A stretch of DNA of 64,000 nucleotides from the NCBI GenBank assembly GCA_029762595.1, contig JARVGJ010000007.1, forward strand, positions 1 through 64,000, in the 5' to 3' direction. The position numbers and the translations under genes are program-made. A model generated the notes under the pieces. That model did no database searches and was not told the origin of the DNA. It worked only from the letters and a program-made list of their open reading frames with translations. Shown here in pieces: positions 54,213 to 63,360 of the stretch. Position 1 is the first letter of the stretch; the number at the start of each line of letters is the position of its first letter. The DNA comes from Methanolobus sp. (lineage in GTDB: Archaea > Halobacteriota > Methanosarcinia > Methanosarcinales > Methanosarcinaceae).

Positions 54213-55157
54213 TCAGTATCGACCATCCCTTTTATGTGAAATCGATGTTGAAACATTGATTTTGCCTATTATAGTTTTATGATACCTGGTAGCCAAATAA
54301 TAACTAAGAGTGGCAAGTATGATACCGGCAACAAAATCTGTGAACCAGTGTATGCCCAGATAGAATATCGTGAACTGGATAGCCAGGGTTATAAACACCG
54401 CAATGATCTTGAAGCCTTTAAGGTCTGTCTTGAAGACTACAAATAGCATTGCAAGGAAAGAAAGAGCTGCATGAAGACTGGGGAAACAATTGTCAAAGAA
54501 GGGGTCAACACTTTTCAGACCTTCCAGGATCACCGGACTCAGGTTGTAAAGCAATGGGACAACATCAGGTAAAGTATAGCCTGTGACCTTTACAGGGGTG
54601 AAGATATAGAACGGAAAGGCGATTATATATATGATTGCAACAGCCAGTGCATATTCCTGAAGTGCACGTATCCTCCTTGTAAATATCAATGCTACAAATG
54701 TAAATATGAGCAGGAAAGAGAATCCGAAAAGATAGATGAATGAACTGACATAGGTAAGCAGAGGGTTAGTAAAGACCTGGAACATACTGACACTATTGCC
54801 TTCTATATGCAGTATATATTTTGCAAGAGCATAATCAGGGGAGATCTCAAACACAGTTACAACCACCCCCTGGGACTTTACAAGAATGTAGATGAATGAG
54901 ACCAGAAGCAGGTAAGGCAATACCTCCGATGGGAATGAAACTGCGTTTCTGTTTCCTGAAGAGATCTTTTCTTTTCCGTTCCTGTATTCTTGTGGTATGA
55001 ATACGAAATAAGCAACTATATTCATAAGTATGACCACAGGAACCAGTATCATCATCAGCTGAGTATCCATCATTTTACCATTCCAAAGCTTTTGATCGTT
55101 GTTTAGTAATAAGGGTTGTTTAGTGCTAAGGATATGATTAAGTAAATTTACATTCAA
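54213..55157 (-). CDS. PAP2-family membrane phosphatase or phosphotransferase
   Basis: A membrane protein of up to 314 residues with about six to seven helices. The PAP2 active site shows D-N-C-F-P-S-L-H-A-A-L-S and Y-L-G-I-H-W-F-T-D (catalytic histidines). The first K-x6-R-P motif is not obvious, as in the inositol-phosphoceramide-synthase-like subgroup. It may act on lipid phosphates or polyprenyl diphosphates. The ATG at 55157 leaves only 11 bases to the divergent radical SAM gene. ATG-ATG at codons 29-30 (55073) is a plausible alternative. Confidence 0.82.
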   Translation of the reverse strand: MNVNLLNHILSTKQPLLLNNDQKLWNGKMMDTQLMMILVPVVILMNIVAYFVFIPQEYRNGKEKISSGNRNAVSFPSEVLPYLLLVSFIYILVKSQGVVVTVFEISPDYALAKYILHIEGNSVSMFQVFTNPLLTYVSSFIYLFGFSFLLIFTFVALIFTRRIRALQEYALAVAIIYIIAFPFYIFTPVKVTGYTLPDVVPLLYNLSPVILEGLKSVDPFFDNCFPSLHAALSFLAMLFVVFKTDLKGFKIIAVFITLAIQFTIFYLGIHWFTDFVAGIILATLSYYLATRYHKTIIGKINVSTSISHKRDGRY

Positions 55158-55168
55158 AGATAAAGATT

Positions 55169-56203
55169 ATGGTTAAACCTTTATTCCTTGACAATTACCT
55201 GAAGATAGCAAATGATGAACTGCCTTCAGGGTCTAAGCTGCTAAAGAGGATACCTGTGGCCTATGATGACAATGAAAGTGAAAATGAGCTCTGGAACAAG
55301 CATGACCTATATATGAGAACATACCGGGATCAAAAGCAGAATATATACTTTTCAGGGATGAGAACGGATGAAAGACAAGCAGATAAAAGCCTTTTTGACC
55401 TGAAGACAGATATCGCAGGGAAGATGATAGATAACTGTCACTTCTGCCAGCACAGATGCGGAGTCAACAGAAGAAATGGTGAAAAAGGCTTTTGCAAACT
55501 TACCGATACATCCCGATATGCAGCAGAATTCCTGCACATGGGTGAGGAGCCCGAACTTGTCCCCTCACATACGATCTTCTTTACCGGATGTGTGCTATGC
55601 TGTATTTACTGCCAGAACTGGGACATATCCATGCATCCTGAAGCCGGGAGAGAGGTCAATGCAACAGAACTTGCTAGGAGGATTGACAAAAGACGAAGAG
55701 AGGGAGCAAATAACCTGAATCTTGTAACACCTACACCACATCTGCATAATATCCTGAGGACCTTAAGTGAAACATCTGTAAGCACACCTGTTGTATGGAA
55801 CTCCAATATGTACCACTCCCCTGAAGCAGCAAGATTGCTTGAAGGTGTTGTGGATGTGTTCCTTGCGGACTTCAAGTACGGTAACAATGAATGTGCCCTG
55901 AGGTATTCAAAAGTAGAAGATTACATGCAGACTGTCATATCAAACATGAAGTATGCTTATCAGGATGCTGAGCTCCTTGTTCGCCATCTTGTACTTCCCG
56001 GACACCTTGACTGTTGCTCTGTAAAAATAATAGAATGGATCGCAGCAAATACGCCCGATATCCGTTTTAACCTTATGTTCCAGTACAGACCCGGGTATCT
56101 TGCCTTCATGTATCCTGAAATTAACAGGAACCTGCTGCCCGGGGAAAAGGAGGAAGCTATAAGAATGGTAAAGGATGCAGGACTTAAGGATATCCTGCTT
56201 TAG
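55169..56203 (+). CDS. Radical SAM protein, PflX/PflA-like
   Basis: A 344-residue iron-sulfur enzyme. The cluster motif is C-V-L-C-C-I-Y-C (C141, C145, C148; CX3CX2C) followed by Q-N-W. An upstream H-F-C-x3-C-G-V-N-R and a G-F-C-K-L cysteine set near residues 90-110 is typical of PflX-type proteins related to pyruvate-formate-lyase activase. The target is unknown in methanogens. It is divergent from the PAP2 gene with a very short gap and convergent with the cupredoxin gene, two bases apart. Confidence 0.85.
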   Translation: MVKPLFLDNYLKIANDELPSGSKLLKRIPVAYDDNESENELWNKHDLYMRTYRDQKQNIYFSGMRTDERQADKSLFDLKTDIAGKMIDNCHFCQHRCGVNRRNGEKGFCKLTDTSRYAAEFLHMGEEPELVPSHTIFFTGCVLCCIYCQNWDISMHPEAGREVNATELARRIDKRRREGANNLNLVTPTPHLHNILRTLSETSVSTPVVWNSNMYHSPEAARLLEGVVDVFLADFKYGNNECALRYSKVEDYMQTVISNMKYAYQDAELLVRHLVLPGHLDCCSVKIIEWIAANTPDIRFNLMFQYRPGYLAFMYPEINRNLLPGEKEEAIRMVKDAGLKDILL

Positions 56204-56205
56204 AT

Positions 56206-56586
56206 CTATTCTACCACTATGAATCCGCCCTTTGTCCAGGGATGGGTCACAATTTCGTACTTGTAGCTGCCCGGTTTTTCAAAAGTGTATGCAAAAGTGT
56301 CCCCTTTCCTGAGCGTGGGGGACTGGAAACTGTCCCCTCCCACAATGTTGCCTTTTATGATAAATGCCACAGAGTCATTGTTTATCCAGAGTACTGTATC
56401 CCCCGGGGCAATAGTCGTTGAATATGGGTGGAACTCATAACTATCGATATATACTATGGCATCTGCCTCTATCGGCTCTGAAACAGTATCATCGGACTGT
56501 GATCCTTGCTCCCCCACACAACCGGAAAAAGGCAATACAAGTAACACCAGGATCATAGATATAAGTACAAGATTTTTCATTCTCAT
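56206..56586 (-). CDS. Cupredoxin-fold lipoprotein lacking most copper ligands
   Basis: A 126-residue exported lipoprotein with lipobox P-F-S-G-C (C23). The rest is a plastocyanin/azurin-like beta-barrel (A-P-G-D-T-V-L-W-I-N-N-D and K-P-G-S-Y-K-Y-E). In type-1 copper proteins the ligands are His, Cys, His and Met. Here F75 or its neighbours replaces the first His, I112 sits at the Cys place, H115 is kept in T-H-P-W, and T118 replaces Met. Copper binding is therefore unlikely. It may bind another ligand or be structural. Confidence 0.8.
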   Translation of the reverse strand: MRMKNLVLISMILVLLVLPFSGCVGEQGSQSDDTVSEPIEADAIVYIDSYEFHPYSTTIAPGDTVLWINNDSVAFIIKGNIVGGDSFQSPTLRKGDTFAYTFEKPGSYKYEIVTHPWTKGGFIVVE

Positions 56587-56615
56587 AAACTGAACAATTT
56601 CTATTCATTAATAAT

Positions 56616-56661
56616 GCTTTTGATGAAATTGCTTTTAATGGAATTATTTTTGATGAAAATT
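56616..56661. repeat. Imperfect 15-base tandem repeats
   Basis: GCTTTTGATGAAATT, GCTTTTAATGGAATT and ATTTTTGATGAAAATT follow each other between the cupredoxin gene and the ligase gene. They lie directly upstream of the cupredoxin gene and downstream of the ligase gene. Confidence 0.65.
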
Positions 56662-56689
56662 ATTTATGAAAAGTTGATTTTGATGGACT

Positions 56690-58381
56690 TCAGTTCCTTT
56701 CACGCTGCATCAGGTACATTTCCTCAAGACGGCCGATGGTCTCCACATCCTCTATGGATTTATCAATCCTCACATTGACAAGACGTGGAAAACGTAAGGC
56801 ATAACCGGATTCGTAATTGGAGCTTTTCTGTATCTCCTCAAAAGCCACCTCAAAGATCACCTCGGGTTTGATATCAACCTCTGTTCCAGATTCCATGACT
56901 ATCATATCTGCAAACATTTCTGTAAGTTCTGCAAGCTGCTCATCTGAAAACCCAGTGGCAACGCGACCAACAGGCAGAAAAAGACCCGTGTCAGGATCGT
57001 GACATGCAAGAGCGTATGAACCAAGGAAACTTGTACGTCTTCCGTATCCCCACTGAGCCCCGATGACAACAAGATCCAGTGTTTCCATCACAGGTTTCTT
57101 TTTCAGCCAGTTCTTACCACGCTTTCCGGGAGAATAGATAGACTCAGGGTTCTTTATCATCACACCCTCATGACCTGCCTTTAGTGCATCATTATATATC
57201 TCCAGGATCTTGTGGGGATCATCTGTCAGGTACTGGGTATCAACCCGGATCTTATCCCCACTACTGACACATTCTGTAAGCTTTGACCTTCTCTGTACAA
57301 GAGGAAGATTGAGAAGTTCCTCGCCATTGAGGTACATAATGTCAAAAAGGTTCAGTGTGAGAGGTATGTCCCGCGCAGTGGACTGTACATCGTATTTTCG
57401 CCTGAAGCGTTTCAGTATCTCCTGAAATGCCCTGGGCCTGCCATTCTCATCAATGGCCACAGCCTCGCCATCGAGTATGGCAGTATCCGCTATGACATTT
57501 TCCTTAACCGCTTCCACGATGTCAGGGAGTGAATCCGTTATATTCTCAAGCCTGCGGGAGAAAAGTGTGACATTGTCACCGTCTTTATGTATCTGGACCC
57601 TGGCACCGTCAAATTTCCACTCCACAGCAGCAATGCCGATATCTGAAATTGCCGCATCAAGACTTGGTGTCACCTGGGCCAGCATCATACGTATTGGGCG
57701 ATTAAGCCTGAGGCCAAGGGATAAGACCCCATTTCTGCCTTCGGTGCTGGCAGTGCTTGCAACGAGTCCAAGGTCGTTGGTAAGCATGAACGCACGTTCG
57801 ACCTCTTCTGCGGGAACATCAAAGGCCATTGATATAGCATCCCTGACTATGCCTTCACCCACACCTATCCTTAGCTCTTCCAAAGCCAGGCGGGCGATAT
57901 AGCTCACCTCCTCAGGTGAAGCCATGTTGAAGAGATACTGGAGGTTCTTGATCTTAGAGGCCTGGGAACCTTTACCTGAGGCTTTGGAAATGGCTTTGAA
58001 ACGTTCAAATACCTCAATTATCGAAAGTTCATCCGAACTACCCAGGAAAGAGGAGAATGTTGCCTGGCCGCCGGAAACTTTTTTCAGTGCTCTGACGGCA
58101 GTCTCACCGATATCACCGGTTTCCCTCACAAGTTCCTTTATACCAGAAACAGGAAGCCCTGCTGACTTTGCAAGAGCATTGTAGAGAATACCCGCACCCA
58201 CACCTATATCCTCACTGCTCCATGCAGGGAATATCTCCCCCATTACGAAATGTGTCACAACAGGAAGCTCCTCAGGAGTTACCTCTTGAAGCAATTCGGC
58301 AACCCGGGCAGTCATATCCAGTGAGCCGGAAGTAGCTTCGATTACCTTACATGCCTTGGCAAATTCTATGAAACCTGTCAT
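56690..58381 (-). CDS. lig: ATP-dependent DNA ligase
   Basis: An archaeal DNA ligase I of about 563 residues that seals Okazaki fragments and repair nicks. The N-terminal helical DNA-binding domain covers about 1-215. The adenylation domain has the active-site lysine in E-W-K-F-D-G-A-R-V (near 250), followed by D-G-E-A-V-A, G-H-E-G-V-M-I-K and W-L-K-K-K-P. The OB-fold domain ends with Y-A-L-R-F-P-R. A GTG at 58387 is also in frame, but the ATG at 58381 (MTGFIEFAK) fits family starts. Confidence 0.95.
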   Translation of the reverse strand: MTGFIEFAKACKVIEATSGSLDMTARVAELLQEVTPEELPVVTHFVMGEIFPAWSSEDIGVGAGILYNALAKSAGLPVSGIKELVRETGDIGETAVRALKKVSGGQATFSSFLGSSDELSIIEVFERFKAISKASGKGSQASKIKNLQYLFNMASPEEVSYIARLALEELRIGVGEGIVRDAISMAFDVPAEEVERAFMLTNDLGLVASTASTEGRNGVLSLGLRLNRPIRMMLAQVTPSLDAAISDIGIAAVEWKFDGARVQIHKDGDNVTLFSRRLENITDSLPDIVEAVKENVIADTAILDGEAVAIDENGRPRAFQEILKRFRRKYDVQSTARDIPLTLNLFDIMYLNGEELLNLPLVQRRSKLTECVSSGDKIRVDTQYLTDDPHKILEIYNDALKAGHEGVMIKNPESIYSPGKRGKNWLKKKPVMETLDLVVIGAQWGYGRRTSFLGSYALACHDPDTGLFLPVGRVATGFSDEQLAELTEMFADMIVMESGTEVDIKPEVIFEVAFEEIQKSSNYESGYALRFPRLVNVRIDKSIEDVETIGRLEEMYLMQRERN

Positions 58382-58407
58382 TTGCACCCTTTTCCTGATG
58401 AGGAGCT

Positions 58408-59403
58408 TCAGTTTCTGTAGATAGAGATCAGATCACTGAGTATCGCACTGGCGGTTTCTATAGAACCGGCTCCACGCCCTGTTACAGTAATGGGGCCTGA
58501 AAGGTCGGTCTGCACCGATGCGACATTCAGGGAACCGGCCACAGCAAGAGGATGTCCTATGGGAACCAGTTTTGGAGCCACATTTATCCTGCTGTCGTTG
58601 ACCTCACCTATTAGCTTGATAACATAACCGTCATTATGTGCCAGCAGGAGTGCCTCGGGAGTTATCTTTGTTATGCCGGTGACAGTAACATCCTCATAAG
58701 TTGCATTCATTCCAAATACACAGTTGGCAAGTATTACCAGTTTACATGCAGTATCAATACCTTCCACATCATAGGTAGGGTCGGTTTCTGCATATCCGAG
58801 TTCCTGTGCCTCTGCAAGCATCTGTTCATAAGGTGCATGCTCCTCTGTCATGCGGGTAAGGATATAATTACAGGTTCCGTTGAATATACCCTCTACATCG
58901 GTAATCCTGTTTCCTGCAAGTGAGTCCTTTGTAAGGTTCAGTACAGGCATAGCACCACCGACAGTAGCCTCGAACCGGAATTTTGAGCCACTTAGCTTTG
59001 ATGCTTCCATAAGCTCTTTGTACTTCACTGCCAGAGGACCTTTGTTAGAAGTGACCACATCCCTGCCTTTTCTGAAAGCCATGAACATGTTCTCAAGACC
59101 TGCACCACCTGTTACTATGTTGGTCGGGGTCGTCTCCACCACAAGCTCATGATCGATCTTCTCTATGATCTCAAGACCGGTCATGTCCTGGGAACCTACC
59201 GTCTTTTCAGTCTTCTTTCTGGAAATGACCGCACCAAGATCAACACCATCAGTGTCGATCACAGCGGTCCTGGAATCAGCGATAGCAACAACCCTAAGAT
59301 CAAGCCCTATATCTTCCAGCTGGTCCTTTTTAGCAAGCAGGACCTTTGCAACGCCCTGCCCGACAGCACCAAATCCTATTATGGATAAACGTACTGTTCT
59401 CAT
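58408..59403 (-). CDS. hom: Homoserine dehydrogenase
   Basis: A 331-residue NAD(P)H-dependent enzyme reducing aspartate semialdehyde to homoserine for threonine and methionine synthesis. The dinucleotide motif is I-G-F-G-A-V-G-Q-G-V. The catalytic region has N-G-T-C-N-Y-I-L-T-R-M and A-E-T-D-P-T-Y-D-V-E-G-I-D. It has no ACT domain of its own. The regulatory ACT domains are encoded by the upstream gene, whose stop overlaps this ATG by one base (TGATG). This split arrangement is common in methanogens. Confidence 0.94.
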   Translation of the reverse strand: MRTVRLSIIGFGAVGQGVAKVLLAKKDQLEDIGLDLRVVAIADSRTAVIDTDGVDLGAVISRKKTEKTVGSQDMTGLEIIEKIDHELVVETTPTNIVTGGAGLENMFMAFRKGRDVVTSNKGPLAVKYKELMEASKLSGSKFRFEATVGGAMPVLNLTKDSLAGNRITDVEGIFNGTCNYILTRMTEEHAPYEQMLAEAQELGYAETDPTYDVEGIDTACKLVILANCVFGMNATYEDVTVTGITKITPEALLLAHNDGYVIKLIGEVNDSRINVAPKLVPIGHPLAVAGSLNVASVQTDLSGPITVTGRGAGSIETASAILSDLISIYRN

Positions 59404-59915
59404 CAGAAGGCCCCCAGTTCACTTTTAATAGGTTCGATGACCAGCAGGTCCTTCTTTTTAGCGATTTCCTTGAGAATATCAATTGCCTGTGTAAGATGTT
59501 CCTTGCTTACAGCATCTATCTTAAGTGATGCAGAGGATGGCATCTTGACCTTTGGCATTGAAAGGTTAAGGTCCACAACCTCTGCATAACCGGTGTTATC
59601 GATAGTGTCGATAGTGTCCTGGATATCTGTGTGGACTATATGCCCTATAAGAATGACTGCGCCATGCTCGAAGTATCTCTTCTCGTCAATGCGCACAATA
59701 CCAATCCCGCTCTCCTCAAGACTGGAAACTATGTTGTAAAGATTATCCGGTTTAGTCTCAAATACCACCTGGACCGGGATCGTACCTCTTGGAGTCCTCT
59801 TCTCATGGTGGTGGACCACCGATATGAGATTGCCTTTGAACTCTGATACCGGCTTTAAAGCAAGAAGCAACTGCCCGGGGATATCTTTTAATTCAATGTC
59901 CATGGAAACTCGCAT
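59403..59915 (-). CDS. ACT-domain regulatory protein coupled to homoserine dehydrogenase
   Basis: A 170-residue protein with an ACT domain at the N-terminus (M-D-I-E-L-K-D-I-P-G-Q-L-L followed by G-N-L-I-S-V-V-H-H-H) and a second, weaker ACT-like half. ACT domains bind amino acids. As the gene overlaps hom, the product probably provides feedback control of homoserine dehydrogenase by threonine or another end product. Confidence 0.88.
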   Translation of the reverse strand: MRVSMDIELKDIPGQLLLALKPVSEFKGNLISVVHHHEKRTPRGTIPVQVVFETKPDNLYNIVSSLEESGIGIVRIDEKRYFEHGAVILIGHIVHTDIQDTIDTIDNTGYAEVVDLNLSMPKVKMPSSASLKIDAVSKEHLTQAIDILKEIAKKKDLLVIEPIKSELGAF

Positions 59916-59981
59916 GTATACCCTCGTAAATTGTAAATATAACTATTTTTAAATGCTTATCCCCATACACATTAAATGCAG

Positions 59982-60818
59982 TTATATATTTTGGTTTGTA
60001 TCAACCGTATCTTCAAGAATAACTATATTACCCCTGCCTTTCCTGTATTTCCGGACTATACCACGACTTTCAAGGTCAGATATCATCAGGCTGACCTTTG
60101 CTTCAGAATGTCGTACCTTTGTACGTAACTCCCTCTGGGTTATGCGACCATCGTTCCTGGCAATTATATCGACAAGCTCCCTTAGATCGGCTGGAAGGTC
60201 CTGTGATCTGTCTGCAGGTAATGCCATGTGGCCTTCCTCACCGGTGACCTCTTCTTCTTCTTCTTCTTCAGGGACAGAAGCAGCTCTTCTGCGTCTTGTG
60301 TAAAAATAGGCAAAAAGCACTACAATGAGGAAAAGGACCAGCATAATAGAAATTGGTGTGGAAATGAATACATTTTCTTCATCCACATCTGCAAAAAAAG
60401 CAATTTCATCAAGTTCTGTAAATTCATTTTCATCGAATAAAGGGTCATAATATACAGGAAACAAGAGCAGGTCCTTTACATAGTCACCGTCATCAGCGAT
60501 GTATATTTTCTCTTCGGTATATGCCACCAGGTCATCCCCTGTATAGTAGCTGGCAGATATGACATAATGACCCGGCACCAGATCAAAGGAATATATACCA
60601 TGCTTTGCAAGCATGGATTGTGGCGGTGTGGAGTTCACCTGAACGATCACATTCTCCAGAGGATCAAAGGATCCCCACTCATACACCGCTCCGTGTATGG
60701 TGGAAACCCCCCCTGCAGCGTTCGAAGTATGAACACCTGAAAGTAGCACAATGCCCATTAAAAGTAGCAGCATTACATTTTTCCGGAACACAGGATTATA
60801 TTTATCAAGTAAAACCAT
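59982..60818 (-). CDS. Membrane-anchored winged-helix transcription regulator
   Basis: A 278-residue protein with a signal peptide (about 13-36), an external beta-sandwich of the carboxypeptidase-regulatory-like type (G-G-V-S-T-I-H-G-A-V-Y-E-W near 37-120) and one helix (about 152-175). The cytoplasmic part has a basic R-R-R-R stretch and a run of eight glutamates, broken once, then a C-terminal winged helix (I-T-Q-R-E-L-R-T-K-V near 225). It looks like a one-protein signal transducer linking an outside signal to DNA binding. GGGAGA precedes the ATG. Confidence 0.82.
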   Translation of the reverse strand: MVLLDKYNPVFRKNVMLLLLMGIVLLSGVHTSNAAGGVSTIHGAVYEWGSFDPLENVIVQVNSTPPQSMLAKHGIYSFDLVPGHYVISASYYTGDDLVAYTEEKIYIADDGDYVKDLLLFPVYYDPLFDENEFTELDEIAFFADVDEENVFISTPISIMLVLFLIVVLFAYFYTRRRRAASVPEEEEEEEVTGEEGHMALPADRSQDLPADLRELVDIIARNDGRITQRELRTKVRHSEAKVSLMISDLESRGIVRKYRKGRGNIVILEDTVDTNQNI

Positions 60819-61064
60819 ATAATTGTTTCTCCCTAACTCAAATTAAAGAGTTACAAAGTTTCATGAAGTAAAATAAACGATCAAAAGCCTTCTTTTCATT
60901 CAGGAATACCCTTTCGGCTCCCATAAAGTAAAGCATGCTTATATCCTTCACGGAGAATCCTTTAATTACAAGTGCAAGTTGTATTTACCACATGGCTACT
61001 GCCAGCCCCCCTTCTTGCACTTACATAGAAATTATATGAAAACGCCAGAAATGGAGGAAGAACT

Positions 61065-61349
61065 ATGAGTACAAAGAGATTTACATTAATTGCTGTAGCG
61101 CTTATGCTGACCAGTTTATTCGCAGTGACTGCCATGGCGGCAGACCAGCTAATAGAACAGTCCAATAATCAGCTGGAATATGGATCATGTCCGAATTTCA
61201 TTGATGAAGATGGTGATGGTATTTGTGACAATTTTGCAGATAGGTCATATAAAGGTCTTGGTAACAACTTCAGGGGAACCGGTACATGTGATTGGACCGG
61301 CCCGGACAGAATCCAGGAAAGAATAAGAGAGCGTTCATGCCAGAATTAA
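61065..61349 (+). CDS. Small exported protein with a calcium-type DxDGDG loop
   Basis: A 94-residue protein with a signal peptide (about 1-25), four cysteines in the mature part and the loop D-E-D-G-D-G-I-C-D near residue 50, which resembles a dockerin or thrombospondin-type-3 calcium site. GGAGGAA lies eight bases before the ATG. The C-terminus is rich in arginine (R-I-Q-E-R-I-R-E-R). No anchor is present, so it is probably secreted. Function unknown. Confidence 0.72.
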   Translation: MSTKRFTLIAVALMLTSLFAVTAMAADQLIEQSNNQLEYGSCPNFIDEDGDGICDNFADRSYKGLGNNFRGTGTCDWTGPDRIQERIRERSCQN

Positions 61350-61403
61350 AATGAAGTATGATGAATAAATAGAACAGAAGAACAGGGTGTCAAAAGAAAT
61401 TAA

Positions 61404-61442
61404 TCCGGCTACTATAAGAGAGAGAGAGCCAGAGAGAGCCGG
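61404..61442. repeat. Inverted repeat with GA-rich direct repeats upstream of the acidic secreted protein
   Basis: CCGGCT (61404-61409) and AGCCGG (61437-61442) flank a purine-rich stretch with two copies of AGAGAGAGCC. It lies about 75 bases before the start at 61517. Confidence 0.5.
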
Positions 61443-61516
61443 ATATTTTCAATTATAATATCACCAAAATTATTAGAAATCATAAAATGAATATTAGAGA
61501 ACTGGAGGATTATCTT

Positions 61517-62866
61517 ATGGAAAAAACAGAATCGAGAATATTTGCAGTCTTTGCCGTACTTTTGATGCTGATGAGCATCCTTCCGGCAGGAGCACTTGCA
61601 GCATCTGACAATGCAAAGAATGATGATATGAGATTTAAGGTTGGAAACGCTGCAAATGAAAATAGGACTTATGATAATGATCAGACAGAAGACAATGCCG
61701 ATGAAGATGATCCCACAGATACAGCACCAGCACACATCAGGGTCCATGACAGGGACAGGGACATGGTGAACGCAATTGAGGATGCCACAAGAAAAAAGAA
61801 TGAAGCAATGAATGATGCAGCCAGATATCAGGCAGCTAAGAACAATTTTGCTCAAATGAGGGCAAACAACCCTAACATTGACACTGAAGAAGCGATCAAT
61901 GCTACCAGGGAATATCTCAACAGTTCGGTCAGCTATATGATATCACTTCTTGACGAGGAAGAAGACAATGAATACATCGAAAAACTGGAAGCTATAAGGG
62001 AAGATGTGTATGCTGCAACAACAAGAAAGGAACTTGCCGATGCTGCAAAGGATATCAGGAATGTCTGGAATGATGGCCGTAAGGATCGTATCGTGTCTTC
62101 AGGAAAAGCCATAGACAACAGGATGAATGCAATTATCAGGACATCAGAAGGCCTTATGCTACGTCTGGAGAATGAGATTGCTACGATGAAGGAAAATGGA
62201 GAGGATGTGGAAGAGCTGGAAGAAATGCTTGTAGAGTACAAGGAGCTCATATCTGAGGCGAAAGAGAACAGGGAACGTGCAATGAATACCTACATGAACG
62301 GAAACGGAAACGTCGGGGAAAATGTAAGGGAAGCTAATAGGTACATCACAAAGGCAGGTCAGGACATCAGGGATGCAAATGCAATCCTCAAAAACATGCT
62401 CAAAGAACTCAAACAACATAGAGAAGGCGTGATTGCACTATCAGGAAATGAGGATCTGAATGCTGAAGGTGATGGTACAGCTGTCATCTCAGGTAATATC
62501 AGTATAGACCTTACGGTCAATGATTCAAAACTTGTGGTCAAAGACCTTGCAGGTGATGCCAGGATAGATGGCCTGGATAATGCACAATACGGATCATCAA
62601 ACATGGATGCAGGCAACAGTACGGACAACAACCGTGCATTTGTCTTCATGAACATCACTGCTGACCTGTACATTGAAGGAAGCCGCCTGACTGTCATGGT
62701 CCGGGGATCGGATATTGAACTGACAACCAGGGGAACTGGGACGGCAGTACTCTCCGGCAATGGAACATATGAAATAGGAGAAGAATCCGGCAGCTGGGCA
62801 GGTAACTATGCAGACCCCGATGATGTTGAAGAAAATGAAGAAGATAATGGAGAGGAAGAAGAATGA
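61517..62866 (+). CDS. Acidic exported coiled-coil protein, function unknown
   Basis: The frame opens at 61487, but GGAGG at 61504-61508 and the signal peptide fit the ATG at 61517 (449 residues). After the signal peptide come an acidic linker, about 200 residues of charged helix (probable coiled coil), and a beta-rich C-terminal domain. In that domain G-D-G-T-A-V-I-S-G-N and G-T-G-T-A-V-L-S-G-N mark two related halves. A run of E/D residues ends the chain. No anchor is seen. It overlaps a lipoprotein gene by four bases, which may provide the membrane attachment. Confidence 0.72.
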   Translation: MEKTESRIFAVFAVLLMLMSILPAGALAASDNAKNDDMRFKVGNAANENRTYDNDQTEDNADEDDPTDTAPAHIRVHDRDRDMVNAIEDATRKKNEAMNDAARYQAAKNNFAQMRANNPNIDTEEAINATREYLNSSVSYMISLLDEEEDNEYIEKLEAIREDVYAATTRKELADAAKDIRNVWNDGRKDRIVSSGKAIDNRMNAIIRTSEGLMLRLENEIATMKENGEDVEELEEMLVEYKELISEAKENRERAMNTYMNGNGNVGENVREANRYITKAGQDIRDANAILKNMLKELKQHREGVIALSGNEDLNAEGDGTAVISGNISIDLTVNDSKLVVKDLAGDARIDGLDNAQYGSSNMDAGNSTDNNRAFVFMNITADLYIEGSRLTVMVRGSDIELTTRGTGTAVLSGNGTYEIGEESGSWAGNYADPDDVEENEEDNGEEEE

Positions 62867-63144
62867 ACTTCTTCAGAAAGATCGTGACCTTTGCCCTCAT
62901 ACTCTCCATTGTTGTGGTTTCAGGATGTATGGATGAAAGCATCACTGAAGATGGAAACGCAAGTGATGATCTAGCAGGTCCGGGTAATGAGCAGGAGATC
63001 AGTGTTGCAGACATGGCCCTTAGTGAAGATATGGTAGGTATTACAGATAGCGAGATGCAGGAACTTGAAGCACAGATTGAAGAGCTTGAAGCACTTATTA
63101 ATGAAATGAGCCTTGAGGAAGAAATTGTTCCTGAAGAGATATGA
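62863..63144 (+). CDS. Small acidic lipoprotein coupled to the coiled-coil protein
   Basis: A 93-residue lipoprotein with lipobox V-V-S-G-C (near residue 22) and a mature part that is mostly glutamate-rich helix with heptad-like leucines (L-E-A-Q-I-E-E-L-E-A-L-I). It is translationally coupled to the preceding gene (ATGA overlap), so the two products may form a complex at the cell surface. No known family was recognised. Confidence 0.72.
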   Translation: MNFFRKIVTFALILSIVVVSGCMDESITEDGNASDDLAGPGNEQEISVADMALSEDMVGITDSEMQELEAQIEELEALINEMSLEEEIVPEEI

Positions 63145-63290
63145 GTTATCTTAATTCATATCTATTTTTATATTATTGATCATATACATTGCATGTATTT
63201 ATATGTGCATTTATACAATTGCAGCAGCAACACATTAATCGAGTACATAAGAGCTTTTTCATTTCAAATTAACAGAAAAGTAAGAGATAA

Positions 63291-63299
63291 TAATATATA
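63291..63299 (+). promoter_or_regulatory. TATA box of htpX
   Basis: TAATATATA about 62 bases before the htpX ATG. It is consistent with a start of transcription near 63322. Confidence 0.5.
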
Positions 63300-63360
63300 G
63301 TCGAACAAACAATCTATTTGCACTTAGAAATGATAGTACACCATATCTAAGGGGAAAATT

